From positions 1 to 15,243 of the forward strand of contig CAZFCK010000110.1 in assembly GCA_964517355.1 (NCBI GenBank): a DNA stretch of 15,243 bases. The letters are read 5' to 3'. The translations under genes were made by a program, and so were the position numbers. Below the pieces are notes generated by a model. The model was not told where the DNA came from. It did no database searches and worked only from the letters and a program-made list of their open reading frames with translations. Of this stretch, positions 1-5,180 are shown one piece after another; the first letter of the stretch is position 1, and every line of letters starts with the position of its first letter. Source of the DNA: CAZFCK01 sp964517355. Its GTDB lineage: Bacteria > Desulfobacterota > Desulfovibrionia > Desulfovibrionales > Desulfovibrionaceae.

Positions 1-4
1 GAAA

Positions 5-125
5 GGTTCTCCCCCCGGACCCCCCTTCCAAAGACTTTTGGCTGAAATAGCTATAAATTCAATTTCTTACAAGTATACTTGTCTGGCGAAAAAGTTTAGG
101 AAGGGGGAACGCGAGGGGGAGAACC
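5..125. repeat. Imperfect long inverted repeat around an AT-rich centre
   Basis: The left arm (5-39) begins GGTTCTCCCCC and ends ACTTTT. The right arm (89-125), read on the minus strand, also begins GGTTCTCCCCC, passes through CCCCCTTCC and ends ACTTTTT, so the arms match with a few differences. The AT-rich centre contains a perfect 14-nt palindrome, ACAAGTATACTTGT, at 69-82. The left arm also matches the right half of the hairpin near the far end of the window (15108-15125). No protein is encoded. It could be a miniature element, a remnant of tandem terminators, or a protein-binding site; the sequence does not decide between these. Confidence 0.55.
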
Positions 126-149
126 CTTTTCAAAGGGTTTCCCCCTCGC
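111..149. terminator. G-rich hairpin, possible terminator
   Basis: GCGAGGGGGAGAACCCTTT is followed by a short loop and AAAGGGTTTCCCCCTCGC, giving a stem of about 18 bp with one bulged or mismatched base. It lies 12 bp past the stop of the minus-strand remnant at 162-305, so it may have terminated leftward transcription. There is no immediate T run on the plus strand; on the minus strand an ACTTTTT tract follows about 20 nt later. The same GGGGAGAAC arm recurs at 1367, 4903 and 15091. Confidence 0.5.
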
Positions 150-161
150 ATATCCAATGAA

Positions 162-305
162 TTAATCAGCGTTTCCTTTGGTTATTTCCTTTACCCCCAA
201 AGTGCCTTCAGGGGGAAAAACCTCTTTCAAGAACTTCAGCCCTTGGGCGCGGTTGTATCGCGCCTTGAGGATGAAGATGGCAGCGCTGGTTTTCCCCTCG
301 GAAAA
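162..305 (-). pseudogene. Short coding remnant, possibly phage-derived (small terminase-like)
   Basis: One minus-strand frame, open from 305 down to a TAA at 162-164, translates to 47 residues and contains SAAIFILKARYNRAQ and then FLKEVFPPEGTLGV. The composition looks protein-like, and the AAIFxLKxR pattern recalls the C-terminal part of small terminase or DNA-packaging proteins, where AAIFWLKNR-like stretches are common. An in-frame TGA (306-308) closes the frame upstream, there is no ATG and no ribosome binding site, so I read it as the decayed tail of a gene. A minus-strand extended -10 sequence, TGCTATAAT (373-365), lies just upstream. Family assignment is by resemblance only; chance open frame is the alternative. 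Confidence 0.35.
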
Positions 306-454
306 TCAAGTCGTTCCCACATTGCGGAGTCAAGGACATAGCCACATTTTAATAATCATCCGACATTATAGCATATACCTCACCCAACACGTCCAGTTTG
401 TTTGTCGGAGTTTACGGCGCAACCATATTTTGAAATATATTTCACTATCCCCCC
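306..454. other. Non-coding stretch with a leftward extended -10 motif
   Basis: No convincing coding frame is visible here. On the minus strand TGCTATAAT (373-365) is a perfect extended -10 (TGnTATAAT), with no good -35 at the usual distance. It would direct transcription leftward into the remnant at 162-305. The rest is mildly AT-rich spacer ahead of the promoter of the first DUF134 gene. Confidence 0.3.
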
Positions 455-500
455 TTGACCCGCAGCGGTCCGTCCTTATTTTATGAACATAAGTTCATAA
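455..500 (+). promoter_or_regulatory. Promoter and inverted-repeat operator of first DUF134 gene
   Basis: TTGACC (455-460), a 16-bp spacer and TATTTT (477-482) form a plausible sigma-70 promoter. An inverted repeat with arms TTATGAAC and GTTCATAA around ATAA occupies 481-500, abutting the -10 and covering the likely start point, 13 bp before the ATG. The second DUF134 gene has the same arrangement at 1493-1535, with half-sites fitting TNTGNNC. An operator in this position would repress. Binding by the DUF134 proteins themselves is inference. Confidence 0.6.
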
Positions 501-513
501 CCAAGGACAATGT

Positions 514-912
514 ATGGGTAGACGAAAAAAATGCCGGTTGGTCTCGGGCCTTCCGCAAGCAGCCTTTTACAAGCCGCACGGAATACCTCTCGCCGACTTG
601 TCCGACACGCTGCTTCCGGTGGAGGGACTTGAAGCCATGCGCCTAGTGGACGGTGAAGGATTGAGTCAGGAGCAGGCGGCGGAGCGGATGTTGGTCTCAC
701 GCCCCACATTGTGCCGTATCCTGGCCCAGGCGCGGCGCACGGTCGCTCGGGCCTTGAGCAACGGCTGGGCCATCCGCATAGAGGGTGGCGATTTCGCCCT
801 GCACCCGGATACCTGCGCACGGCGTCAAGGTGCGGATGGCGTCTGCCACGGCGGGCATCAACGCTGGAAGACATTGGAAACCGATGCGAACCCTTTAACA
901 GACAAGGAGTAA
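514..912 (+). CDS. DUF134 (UPF0251) family DNA-binding protein
   Basis: This 132-residue protein shows the DUF134 pattern: a basic start (GRRKKCR), FYKPHGIP at 18-25, LPVEGLEAMRLVD at 34-46, then a sigma-factor-region-4-like helix-turn-helix at about 41-82 (LSQEQAAERMLVSRPTLCRIL), followed by IRIEGGDF at 87-94. The family is predicted to bind DNA and often sits beside NifX-like and MinD-type genes; no target is well established to my knowledge. After the conserved core there is a tail of about 38 residues with two cysteines (C101, C111), where the paralogue at 1560 carries a NifX-like domain. The start is supported by AAGGA at 503-507, 6 nt before the ATG. A Gly-rich gene follows after 4 bp, so the two are probably cotranscribed. 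Confidence 0.85.
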   Translation: MGRRKKCRLVSGLPQAAFYKPHGIPLADLSDTLLPVEGLEAMRLVDGEGLSQEQAAERMLVSRPTLCRILAQARRTVARALSNGWAIRIEGGDFALHPDTCARRQGADGVCHGGHQRWKTLETDANPLTDKE

Positions 913-916
913 TCAT

Positions 917-1210
917 ATGAATTTCAATGAAAAACGAACGATGAAGCTGCAGCCGCAAGGCCAAGGCCGCGGCGGTGGCGGTGGAGGCTGCGGCCGAGGT
1001 GGCGGCGGTGGGCGTGGCGGCGGTGGACGTGGCGGCGGTGGCTGCGGCCGAGGTGGCGGCGGCCGAGGTGGCGGCGGCGGACGTGGCGGCGGCGGTGGAG
1101 CTGGTCGCGGCATGGGCGGCGGCTATCCGCCCCAGGACAATCCGGAGCAGATTCCTCCGCAAAAGCCCCAGCAGCGCGATCAGGACGATGAACCCATGGA
1201 GAATAAGTAA
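917..1210 (+). CDS. Small Gly/Arg-rich protein with RGG-like repeats
   Basis: This 97-residue protein starts NFNEKRTMKLQPQGQ, then residues 17-69 are almost only glycine and arginine: runs of 4-6 glycines separated by single arginines, with cysteines at 25 and 43, each followed by GR. The tail (70-97) is hydrophilic, rich in Pro, Gln, Asp and Glu. AAGGAGT at 904-910 gives a strong ribosome binding site overlapping the end of the DUF134 gene, and both ends of the protein are non-repetitive, so it looks genuinely translated. DUF134/NifX loci often carry small Gly- and Cys-containing proteins (DUF5320-like, GRG motifs), but I do not recognise this one. It resembles eukaryotic RGG boxes in composition only. 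The codons (GGC, GGT, CGT, CGA) vary, so it is not a simple trinucleotide expansion. RNA, nucleic acid or metal binding are possibilities, none shown. Confidence 0.7.
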   Translation: MNFNEKRTMKLQPQGQGRGGGGGGCGRGGGGGRGGGGRGGGGCGRGGGGRGGGGGRGGGGGAGRGMGGGYPPQDNPEQIPPQKPQQRDQDDEPMENK

Positions 1211-1271
1211 GCGTAGCCTTTTGTCGCGATTTCCGCCGATGACGTTTTTTATAGCCGCGCCCCAAACTGGC

Positions 1272-1299
1272 TAGCGCATTTTCGCCTTGAAACAAGGCT
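1272..1299 (+). repeat. Fragment of the multi-hairpin dispersed repeat
   Basis: These 28 bases are identical to 11279-11306, the first module of the larger element at 11260-11384. They include GCGCATTTTC followed by a perfect hairpin, GCCTTG-AAA-CAAGGC. Identity ends abruptly at 1299, so only one module is present. Confidence 0.85.
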
Positions 1300-1366
1300 A
1301 TAAACTACAGCGGTATCCCCTGTCCGCCGGGCGTGCCGCTTTACGTGGAAATCCGGAAAACGCGCA

Positions 1367-1402
1367 CAAGGGGAGAACCCCTGTCTGGAGGTTTTCCCCT
1401 TG
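1367..1402. terminator. G-rich hairpin, possible terminator of the first DUF134 unit
   Basis: CAAGGGGAGAACCCC and GGAGGTTTTCCCCTTG pair across a short loop with minor mismatches. It lies about 155 bp after the Gly-rich gene. There is no T run, so intrinsic termination is uncertain. It belongs with the hairpins at 111, 4903 and 15091. Confidence 0.45.
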
Positions 1403-1492
1403 GAAATCAGGAAGTTTTCCATCTTATTTGCACGGCGGCGGGTTGAATGCGAGGATCTGAAAAAAAGTCCTCCAAAAAAGTATCATGAATCC

Positions 1493-1535
1493 TTGACAGG
1501 GACCTCTTCCGTACGTATTTGCTCATTTGAGCAAA
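1493..1535 (+). promoter_or_regulatory. Promoter and inverted-repeat operator of the DUF134-NifX cluster
   Basis: TTGACA (1493-1498), a 17-bp spacer and TATTTG (1516-1521) form a promoter with a consensus -35. An inverted repeat with arms TTTGCTC and GAGCAAA around ATTT lies at 1518-1535, overlapping the -10. The centre of the inverted repeat is about 34 bp from the start of the -35, against about 36 bp in the first DUF134 promoter. Matching arm length, 4-bp centre and placement suggest one regulator, probably a DUF134 protein, controls both. Confidence 0.65.
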
Positions 1536-1559
1536 ACAACCAAACTCCAAGGAGCCTTC

Positions 1560-2243
1560 ATGCCGCGCCCCCCGAAGTGCCGCCGCATCTCCTGCGAACC
1601 CACAGTGACGTTTTTCAAGCCGCAAGGAATCCCCATTACGGAACTGCGGGAATCCTCCCTGCCTGTGGAGGGCTTGGAAGCGTTACGACTGGCGGATTTC
1701 CTGGGCATGAGTATGGAGGAGGCGGCCGCCAGGATGCATGTTTCACGGCACACGTTCGGACGCATTCTGGCAGCGGCCAGAAGCGCCGTGGCGGAAGCCC
1801 TGGTGCAGGGGCGCGCCCTGCGCATCGAAGGCGGCCATTACGAGTTGCACGAGGAACCCGATAACAATCATACAGAAGAGGAGCCTATCATGACAAAAGT
1901 TGCCGTCACCAGCGAAGGACCGACTCTGCAGGACAAAATGGACCCCCGCTTCGGACGCGCGGCCGGTTTTGTGGTCGTCGATACCGAAACCATGGAACAC
2001 CAGTACGTGGACAACGGCGCTTCCCAGGCCATGGCGCACGGCGCGGGCATCCAGGCGGCCGAGCGCATCGCCAATTCCGGCGCCAAGGTACTGCTCACCG
2101 GCTTCGTGGGACCCAACGCGTATCACGCGCTCAACGCCGCGGGCATCAAGGTGGGGCAAGATCTCAACGGCCTTACCGTGCAGGAGGCCGTGGAACGCTA
2201 CACGTCCGGCCAGGTGAATTTCGCTACCGGCCCCAACAAGTAG
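1560..2243 (+). CDS. DUF134-NifX/MTH1175-like fusion protein
   Basis: This 227-residue protein joins two domains. Residues 1-97 are a DUF134 domain (PRPPKCRR, FFKPQGIP, LPVEGLEALRLADFLGMS, a helix-turn-helix at about 42-81, then LRIEGGHY). A linker (EEPDNNHTEEEPI) leads to residues 111-227, a dinitrogenase iron-molybdenum cofactor (NifX/NifB, MTH1175-like) domain with DPRFGRAAGFVVVD, AHGAGIQAAERI, KVLLTGFVGPNAYHAL and a GLTVQEAVERY end. Relatives of this second domain bind Mo- or Fe-containing clusters, the Orp orange protein being one. The start at 1560 follows AAGGAG (1549-1554); an earlier in-frame ATG at 1527 lies inside the operator and has no such site. A metal-cluster-sensing regulator is a reasonable inference. 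An ATG at codon 111 has its own ribosome binding site, so a free NifX-like protein may also be made. The first ATPase gene follows after 7 bp. Confidence 0.85.
   Translation: MPRPPKCRRISCEPTVTFFKPQGIPITELRESSLPVEGLEALRLADFLGMSMEEAAARMHVSRHTFGRILAAARSAVAEALVQGRALRIEGGHYELHEEPDNNHTEEEPIMTKVAVTSEGPTLQDKMDPRFGRAAGFVVVDTETMEHQYVDNGASQAMAHGAGIQAAERIANSGAKVLLTGFVGPNAYHALNAAGIKVGQDLNGLTVQEAVERYTSGQVNFATGPNK
1877..1892 (+). promoter_or_regulatory. Internal ribosome binding site and start at the domain junction
   Basis: AGAGGAG (1877-1883) precedes an in-frame ATG (1890-1892) by 6 nt. This ATG begins MTKVAV, exactly where the NifX-like domain starts, and would give a separate 117-residue protein. Either two products are made from one gene, or the site is a relic of two genes joined by loss of a stop codon. 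Confidence 0.55.
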
Positions 2244-2250
2244 GCGCATC

Positions 2251-3120
2251 ATGAAAATCAGTGTTGCCAGTGGAAAAGGCGGTACAGGCAAAACCACCGT
2301 GTCCGCCTCCCTCGTATCGGTCTGGGATTCCCCGGTCATAGCCGTCGATTTAGACGTTGAGGAACCAAACCTGCATTTGTTCCTGCGTCCCGACTTTGAA
2401 CACGAGGAACCTGTGCGTCTGGAAATTCCCGTTGTGGACGAACAGGCTTGCACCCTGTGCGGCGCTTGCTCCGAGCTTTGCCAATTCAAGGCGATCAGCA
2501 TTATGGCGGACACGCTGCTGACGTTTCCGGAAATGTGCCACGGCTGCGGCGGGTGCCTGGCCGTTTGCCCGGAAAAGGCCCTCTCACCCGGATTCCGGGA
2601 ATTGGGCGCCATGTCCTGGGGGCACGCGGGCAGCGCGCGATACCTTATGGGGCGTCTGCGCGTGGGCGAAGCCATGAGCCCCCCGCTGATGCGCGTGGTG
2701 AAAAGCCGCTTGAACGCCATGTTGTCGCATAACCCCGCCGACGCCGTCATCGACGCCCCTCCGGGAGTGAGTTGCCCGGCGGTGAACGCCGTGATGGACA
2801 GCGATTGCATCATCTTGGTCACGGAGCCCACGCCTTTTGGATTCCATGATTTCGCTTTGGCCTGGGAAGCCTTTTCGCCGTTCAACGTTCCCATGGCCGC
2901 GGTGATCAACCGCGCCGGCATTGGCGATGATTCCGTACAACGCTTCTGCAAGGAGAAAAACCTGCCGGTTCTGACCAGCATTCCCTTTGACCGCTCCATC
3001 GCCGCCGGATATTCGCGGGGCGAAGTGGTCGCCGGTCTCAGCCCCAACCTGCGCGATACGTTCACCTCCCTGCGGGATGCCGTGCGCGAACTGGTGCGCA
3101 AGGAGGCTGGTCATGCGTGA
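2251..3120 (+). CDS. MinD/Mrp-type ATPase with two ferredoxin motifs (first of pair)
   Basis: This 289-residue cytoplasmic P-loop ATPase opens with the deviant Walker A motif SGKGGTGKT (7-15). A ferredoxin insert follows: C67-x2-C70-x2-C73-x3-C77 and C96-x2-C99-x2-C102-x3-C106, enough for two [4Fe-4S] clusters. VIDAPPGVSCP (167-176) is the conserved Walker B region, and TEPTPFGFHD (191-200) and AAVINRAG (216-223) complete the fold. The family sits with NifX-like proteins in Desulfovibrio orp loci and is thought to assemble or insert metal clusters; the exact substrate here is unknown. The ATG follows the fusion gene by 7 bp with only a weak AGTAGG site, suggesting translational coupling. The stop overlaps the next gene by 8 bp. 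The length is usual for the family. Confidence 0.9.
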   Translation: MKISVASGKGGTGKTTVSASLVSVWDSPVIAVDLDVEEPNLHLFLRPDFEHEEPVRLEIPVVDEQACTLCGACSELCQFKAISIMADTLLTFPEMCHGCGGCLAVCPEKALSPGFRELGAMSWGHAGSARYLMGRLRVGEAMSPPLMRVVKSRLNAMLSHNPADAVIDAPPGVSCPAVNAVMDSDCIILVTEPTPFGFHDFALAWEAFSPFNVPMAAVINRAGIGDDSVQRFCKEKNLPVLTSIPFDRSIAAGYSRGEVVAGLSPNLRDTFTSLRDAVRELVRKEAGHA

Positions 3121-4012
3121 GATAGTGATCATCAGCGGCAAAGGCGGCACGGGCAAGACCTCGCTTTCGGGCGCTTTTGCGCAATTGGCCACGAACAAGG
3201 TGCTCTGCGACATGGATGTGGACGCCCCCGACCTGCATATTCTGCTCGCCCCGGAGATCCGGCATCGGGAAGCGTTTATTTCCGGCCATGAAGCCCGGAT
3301 TCGCCCTGAGGACTGCACGGCCTGCGGCCAGTGCGCTGCCCTCTGCCGCTACGGCGCCATCCGGGAGGAAAACGATGTCTATACGGTGGACAGCTTGCGC
3401 TGCGAGGGCTGCAAGGTGTGCGTCGCCCTGTGTCCCGCACAGGCCATTGATTTTCCGGAAAAACACTGCGGAGACTGGTACGTGAGCACCACGCGCTTCG
3501 GCACAATGGTGCATGCCCAGCTCTTCGCGGGTGAGGAAAATTCCGGCCTTCTCGTGACGCGGCTCAAAAAAAAGGCCAGGGAAATTGCCGAGGAACAGGG
3601 GATGGAGCTGGTGTTGTGCGACGGCGCCCCCGGCATTGGATGCCCTGTGATCAGTTCCCTTGCCGGAACGCATTTAGCGGTTATTATAACTGAACCCACG
3701 CTTTCAGGCCGCCACGACCTGGAGCGCGTGAGCCAGCTTTGCGACCATTTCCGCGTTAAAGCCAGCGTTATTATCAACAAATGCGACTTAAACGAGGAAC
3801 AGGCGCAAAAAATTGAGGACTTCTGCAAGGCCAAGGGGTATGAACTTCTGGCCAAGCTGCCCCACGACTCGTTATTCACCGAAGCCATGGTGCAGCGTAA
3901 AGTTGTAACGGAATATCCTGACGCTCCCGTGGCGCAGGCGGTTCGCCGGGCCTGGGAAAACATCGAAAACTTGGCAGGCATTGGCACTGCCGGCGCGACG
4001 AAAGAAGTTTGA
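3113..4012 (+). CDS. MinD/Mrp-type ATPase with two ferredoxin motifs (second of pair)
   Basis: This 299-residue paralogue of the preceding ATPase has Walker A SGKGGTGKT at 8-16, ferredoxin motifs C68-x2-C71-x2-C74-x3-C78 and C97-x2-C100-x2-C103-x3-C107, Walker B-type LCDGAPGIGCP at 168-178, ITEPTLSGRHD at 192-202 and SVIINKCDL at 218-226. It also has the family segment FAGEENSGLLVTRL (138-151), which its partner lacks in that form. The start at 3113 is supported by AAGGAGG (3100-3106), 6 nt away, and by overlap with the previous stop (ATGCGTGA); the frame is open further upstream but that part only shadows the first ATPase. Tandem pairs like this probably act together, perhaps as a heterodimer; that is inference. 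Confidence 0.9.
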   Translation: MREIVIISGKGGTGKTSLSGAFAQLATNKVLCDMDVDAPDLHILLAPEIRHREAFISGHEARIRPEDCTACGQCAALCRYGAIREENDVYTVDSLRCEGCKVCVALCPAQAIDFPEKHCGDWYVSTTRFGTMVHAQLFAGEENSGLLVTRLKKKAREIAEEQGMELVLCDGAPGIGCPVISSLAGTHLAVIITEPTLSGRHDLERVSQLCDHFRVKASVIINKCDLNEEQAQKIEDFCKAKGYELLAKLPHDSLFTEAMVQRKVVTEYPDAPVAQAVRRAWENIENLAGIGTAGATKEV

Positions 4013-4029
4013 AGAGAGGAGAAAAATCT

Positions 4030-4410
4030 ATGACCATGTATCGTATCGCCATCCCCTCCGATCAGCCTGGAGGCATGGAAGCGGGACTCGGCGCCCATTT
4101 CGGACACTGCGACATCTACACCATCGTGGAAATCAACGAAGACAAAACAGTCAACAACATCACCACATTGCCCAACGTTCCCCACGAACAGGGCGGCTGC
4201 ATGGCGCCGGTGAACTACCTGGCCGAGAACGGCGTGAACGTGCTTATTGCCGGCGGCATGGGCATGCGCCCCTTGATGGGCTTCAACCAGGTGGGAATCC
4301 AGGTGTTCTACGGCGCGGGCGCGCCCAATGTGGGTGCGGCGGTAACCGCCCTGATCCAGGGGCAGTTGCAGCCCTTCGCCCCGCAAAACACCTGCGGCGG
4401 AGGCCGGTAG
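4030..4410 (+). CDS. NifX/MTH1175-like (orange-protein-like) cofactor-binding protein
   Basis: This 126-residue single-domain protein matches the dinitrogenase iron-molybdenum cofactor family: YRIAIPSDQ at 3-11, GLGAHFGHCDIYTIVEI, then PHEQGGCMAPVNYLAENGVNVLIAGGMGMRPL, GFNQVGIQVFYGA and a C-terminal NTCGGG. The GGC and GMGMRPL features fit the MTH1175-like subgroup that includes orange protein (Orp), a Mo-Cu cluster carrier in Desulfovibrio; I infer metal-cluster binding but not the metal. GAGAGGAG (4014-4021) is 8 nt before ATG 4030. A second ATG at 4036 is possible, and an upstream TTG at 4009 lies before the ribosome binding site and is unlikely. It is the likely client of the two ATPases upstream. 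Confidence 0.87.
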   Translation: MTMYRIAIPSDQPGGMEAGLGAHFGHCDIYTIVEINEDKTVNNITTLPNVPHEQGGCMAPVNYLAENGVNVLIAGGMGMRPLMGFNQVGIQVFYGAGAPNVGAAVTALIQGQLQPFAPQNTCGGGR

Positions 4411-4443
4411 TCAGCGGTCAACGCCGCCGTCCCGTGTCATCTT

Positions 4444-4486
4444 GCGGCATGCCGCCGCGTTGCGCGACAGTGCGCGGCCGCAACGC
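4444..4486 (+). other. Structured gap between NifX-like and FmdB-like genes
   Basis: The 109-bp gap holds a perfect 12-nt palindrome, GCGGCATGCCGC (4444-4455), and an adjoining stem, GCGTTGCG (4457-4464) with CGCAACGC (4479-4486). There is no T run, so it could be an RNA-stabilising or attenuating structure rather than a terminator. Confidence 0.4.
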
Positions 4487-4519
4487 AAGCAACGAACAGG
4501 CCCTACGAGGATATTCGTC

Positions 4520-4774
4520 ATGCCTATCCATGACATCGTCTGCAACCAGTGTGGCTACAGCGGTGAACTCATCACCCTCGACGCCAATGCCGATTTGCAA
4601 TGTCCTTCCTGCGGCGGGAGCGATGTGACCCGACAGCTGTCGGCCACCAGCTCGCTGACAGGCAAAACGGGGCAATCCCTCCCCGGTCCCGGAGACACCG
4701 CATGCTGCGGCTCCTCGCCCGGCCATGCGGGTTGCGCCGGTCCCGGGTCCTGTTGCGGAAAGAACTTCGGGTAA
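4520..4774 (+). CDS. FmdB-family zinc-ribbon protein
   Basis: This 84-residue protein opens MPIHDIVCNQCGYSGE, with C8-x2-C11 and C28-x2-C31 forming the zinc ribbon typical of the FmdB family (putative regulatory proteins first noted beside a formamidase gene). The C-terminal half is low-complexity and rich in Gly, Ser and Pro, with five further cysteines (62, 63, 72, 78, 79) including two CC pairs, which could bind metal. The start at 4520 follows ACGAGG (4505-4510) and fits the usual MPI/MPx start; upstream in-frame codons have no family character. It lies 109 bp after the NifX-like gene and probably ends the cluster. Its function is unknown. Confidence 0.8.
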   Translation: MPIHDIVCNQCGYSGELITLDANADLQCPSCGGSDVTRQLSATSSLTGKTGQSLPGPGDTACCGSSPGHAGCAGPGSCCGKNFG

Positions 4775-4960
4775 CGGAAAATCTGGAGCAAGCGCGGCGC
4801 AGCCTGCCGCTCGAGCTTCACGCACGCTCCCCGCGCCGCTTCAGGTATGTCTCAGGACGCATCGAGGCGCGCCCAAGGGAGCGGGACCCGGCAACGATGC
4901 AAAACAGAGGGGAAAAACCCGGCGCTCCGGGGTTCTCCCCTCTGTTATCGTTACGGCCAT
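4775..4960. other. First part of a 406-bp gap, mostly featureless
   Basis: No convincing gene or RNA gene is visible from 4775 to 4902. A G-rich hairpin follows at 4903-4946, then a full copy of the dispersed repeat (4961-5076) and about 100 bp leading to the next gene. Confidence 0.5.
4903..4946. terminator. Strong G-rich hairpin after the metallocofactor cluster
   Basis: AACAGAGGGGAAAAACCCGG pairs with CCGGGGTTCTCCCCTCTGTT across a CGCT loop, a stem of about 20 bp with minor mismatches. It is about 130 bp past the FmdB-like gene and is the likely end of that transcription unit, although no T run follows. It shares the GGGGTTCTCCCC arm with the other G-rich hairpins. Confidence 0.55.
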
Positions 4961-5076
4961 AGAGCATCTTGACTATGAAAAAGTTAGATGCACTTATGCA
5001 TTCCCCTGAAACAATGAGCATGGTTGCAGGGGTGAGCCTTTTCCAGAGGCGAAAATGCGCGGGGGCGAAGCCCCAC
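4961..5076 (-). repeat. Multi-hairpin dispersed repeat, copy A (inverted)
   Basis: Read on the minus strand, this stretch aligns along its length with 11260-11384. In order it has a GTGGGGC/GCCCC hairpin, GCGCATTTTCGCCT, AAGGCT, a CCCCTG...CAGGGG hairpin, AATGCATAAG, and GCATCT...AGATGC followed by TCTA. The 17-nt stretch ATGCATAAGTGCATCTA differs from copy B by one base. No coding frame spans it. Confidence 0.8.
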
Positions 5077-5180
5077 AATACCCCATCCCACAGTTAACAT
5101 GCGCTCATGGTTTCGAGAAAGGCGACCCGCACATACCGGCGCGCCTCTCTCGCAGCGTCACACAATCAATGGAGGACAAC

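Larger units (their letters stand above)
1211..1492. other. Intergenic stretch with two repeat-family members
   Basis: No gene is visible between the Gly-rich gene and the promoter of the second DUF134 gene. The stretch holds a fragment of the multi-hairpin repeat (1272-1299) and a G-rich hairpin (1367-1402). The presence of a separate promoter at 1493 suggests that the first two genes and the following cluster are separate transcription units. Confidence 0.6.

Noticed and set aside
178..486. 102-codon plus-strand open frame ahead of the first DUF134 gene
   Set aside because: No ribosome binding site, no family character, it runs through the promoter and operator, and a protein-like minus-strand frame lies opposite part of it.
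968..1117. GGC/CGT-rich tract as a possible CRISPR or microsatellite
   Set aside because: The units encode Gly/Arg in a frame with a good start and a unique tail, codons vary, and no spacers separate identical repeats.
476..1162. Long minus-strand frame rich in Ala and Thr
   Set aside because: It is the antisense shadow of the DUF134 and Gly-rich genes; the repeats mirror the glycine codons.
1211..1560. Sigma-54 promoter ahead of the metallocofactor cluster
   Set aside because: I looked for GG-N10-GC with a TGGCAC/TTGC context because Desulfovibrio orp genes use sigma-54. TGGC at 1268 lacks GC at the right distance, and the sigma-70-like promoter at 1493 fits better.
1743..3101. 452-codon minus-strand frame
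   Set aside because: It lies opposite the DUF134-NifX fusion and the first ATPase, both with full motifs, and has no recognisable domains.
4775..5180. tRNA or small-RNA gene in the long gap
   Set aside because: No cloverleaf or TTCGA-type T-arm could be found; the structure present is explained by the hairpin and repeat copy A.
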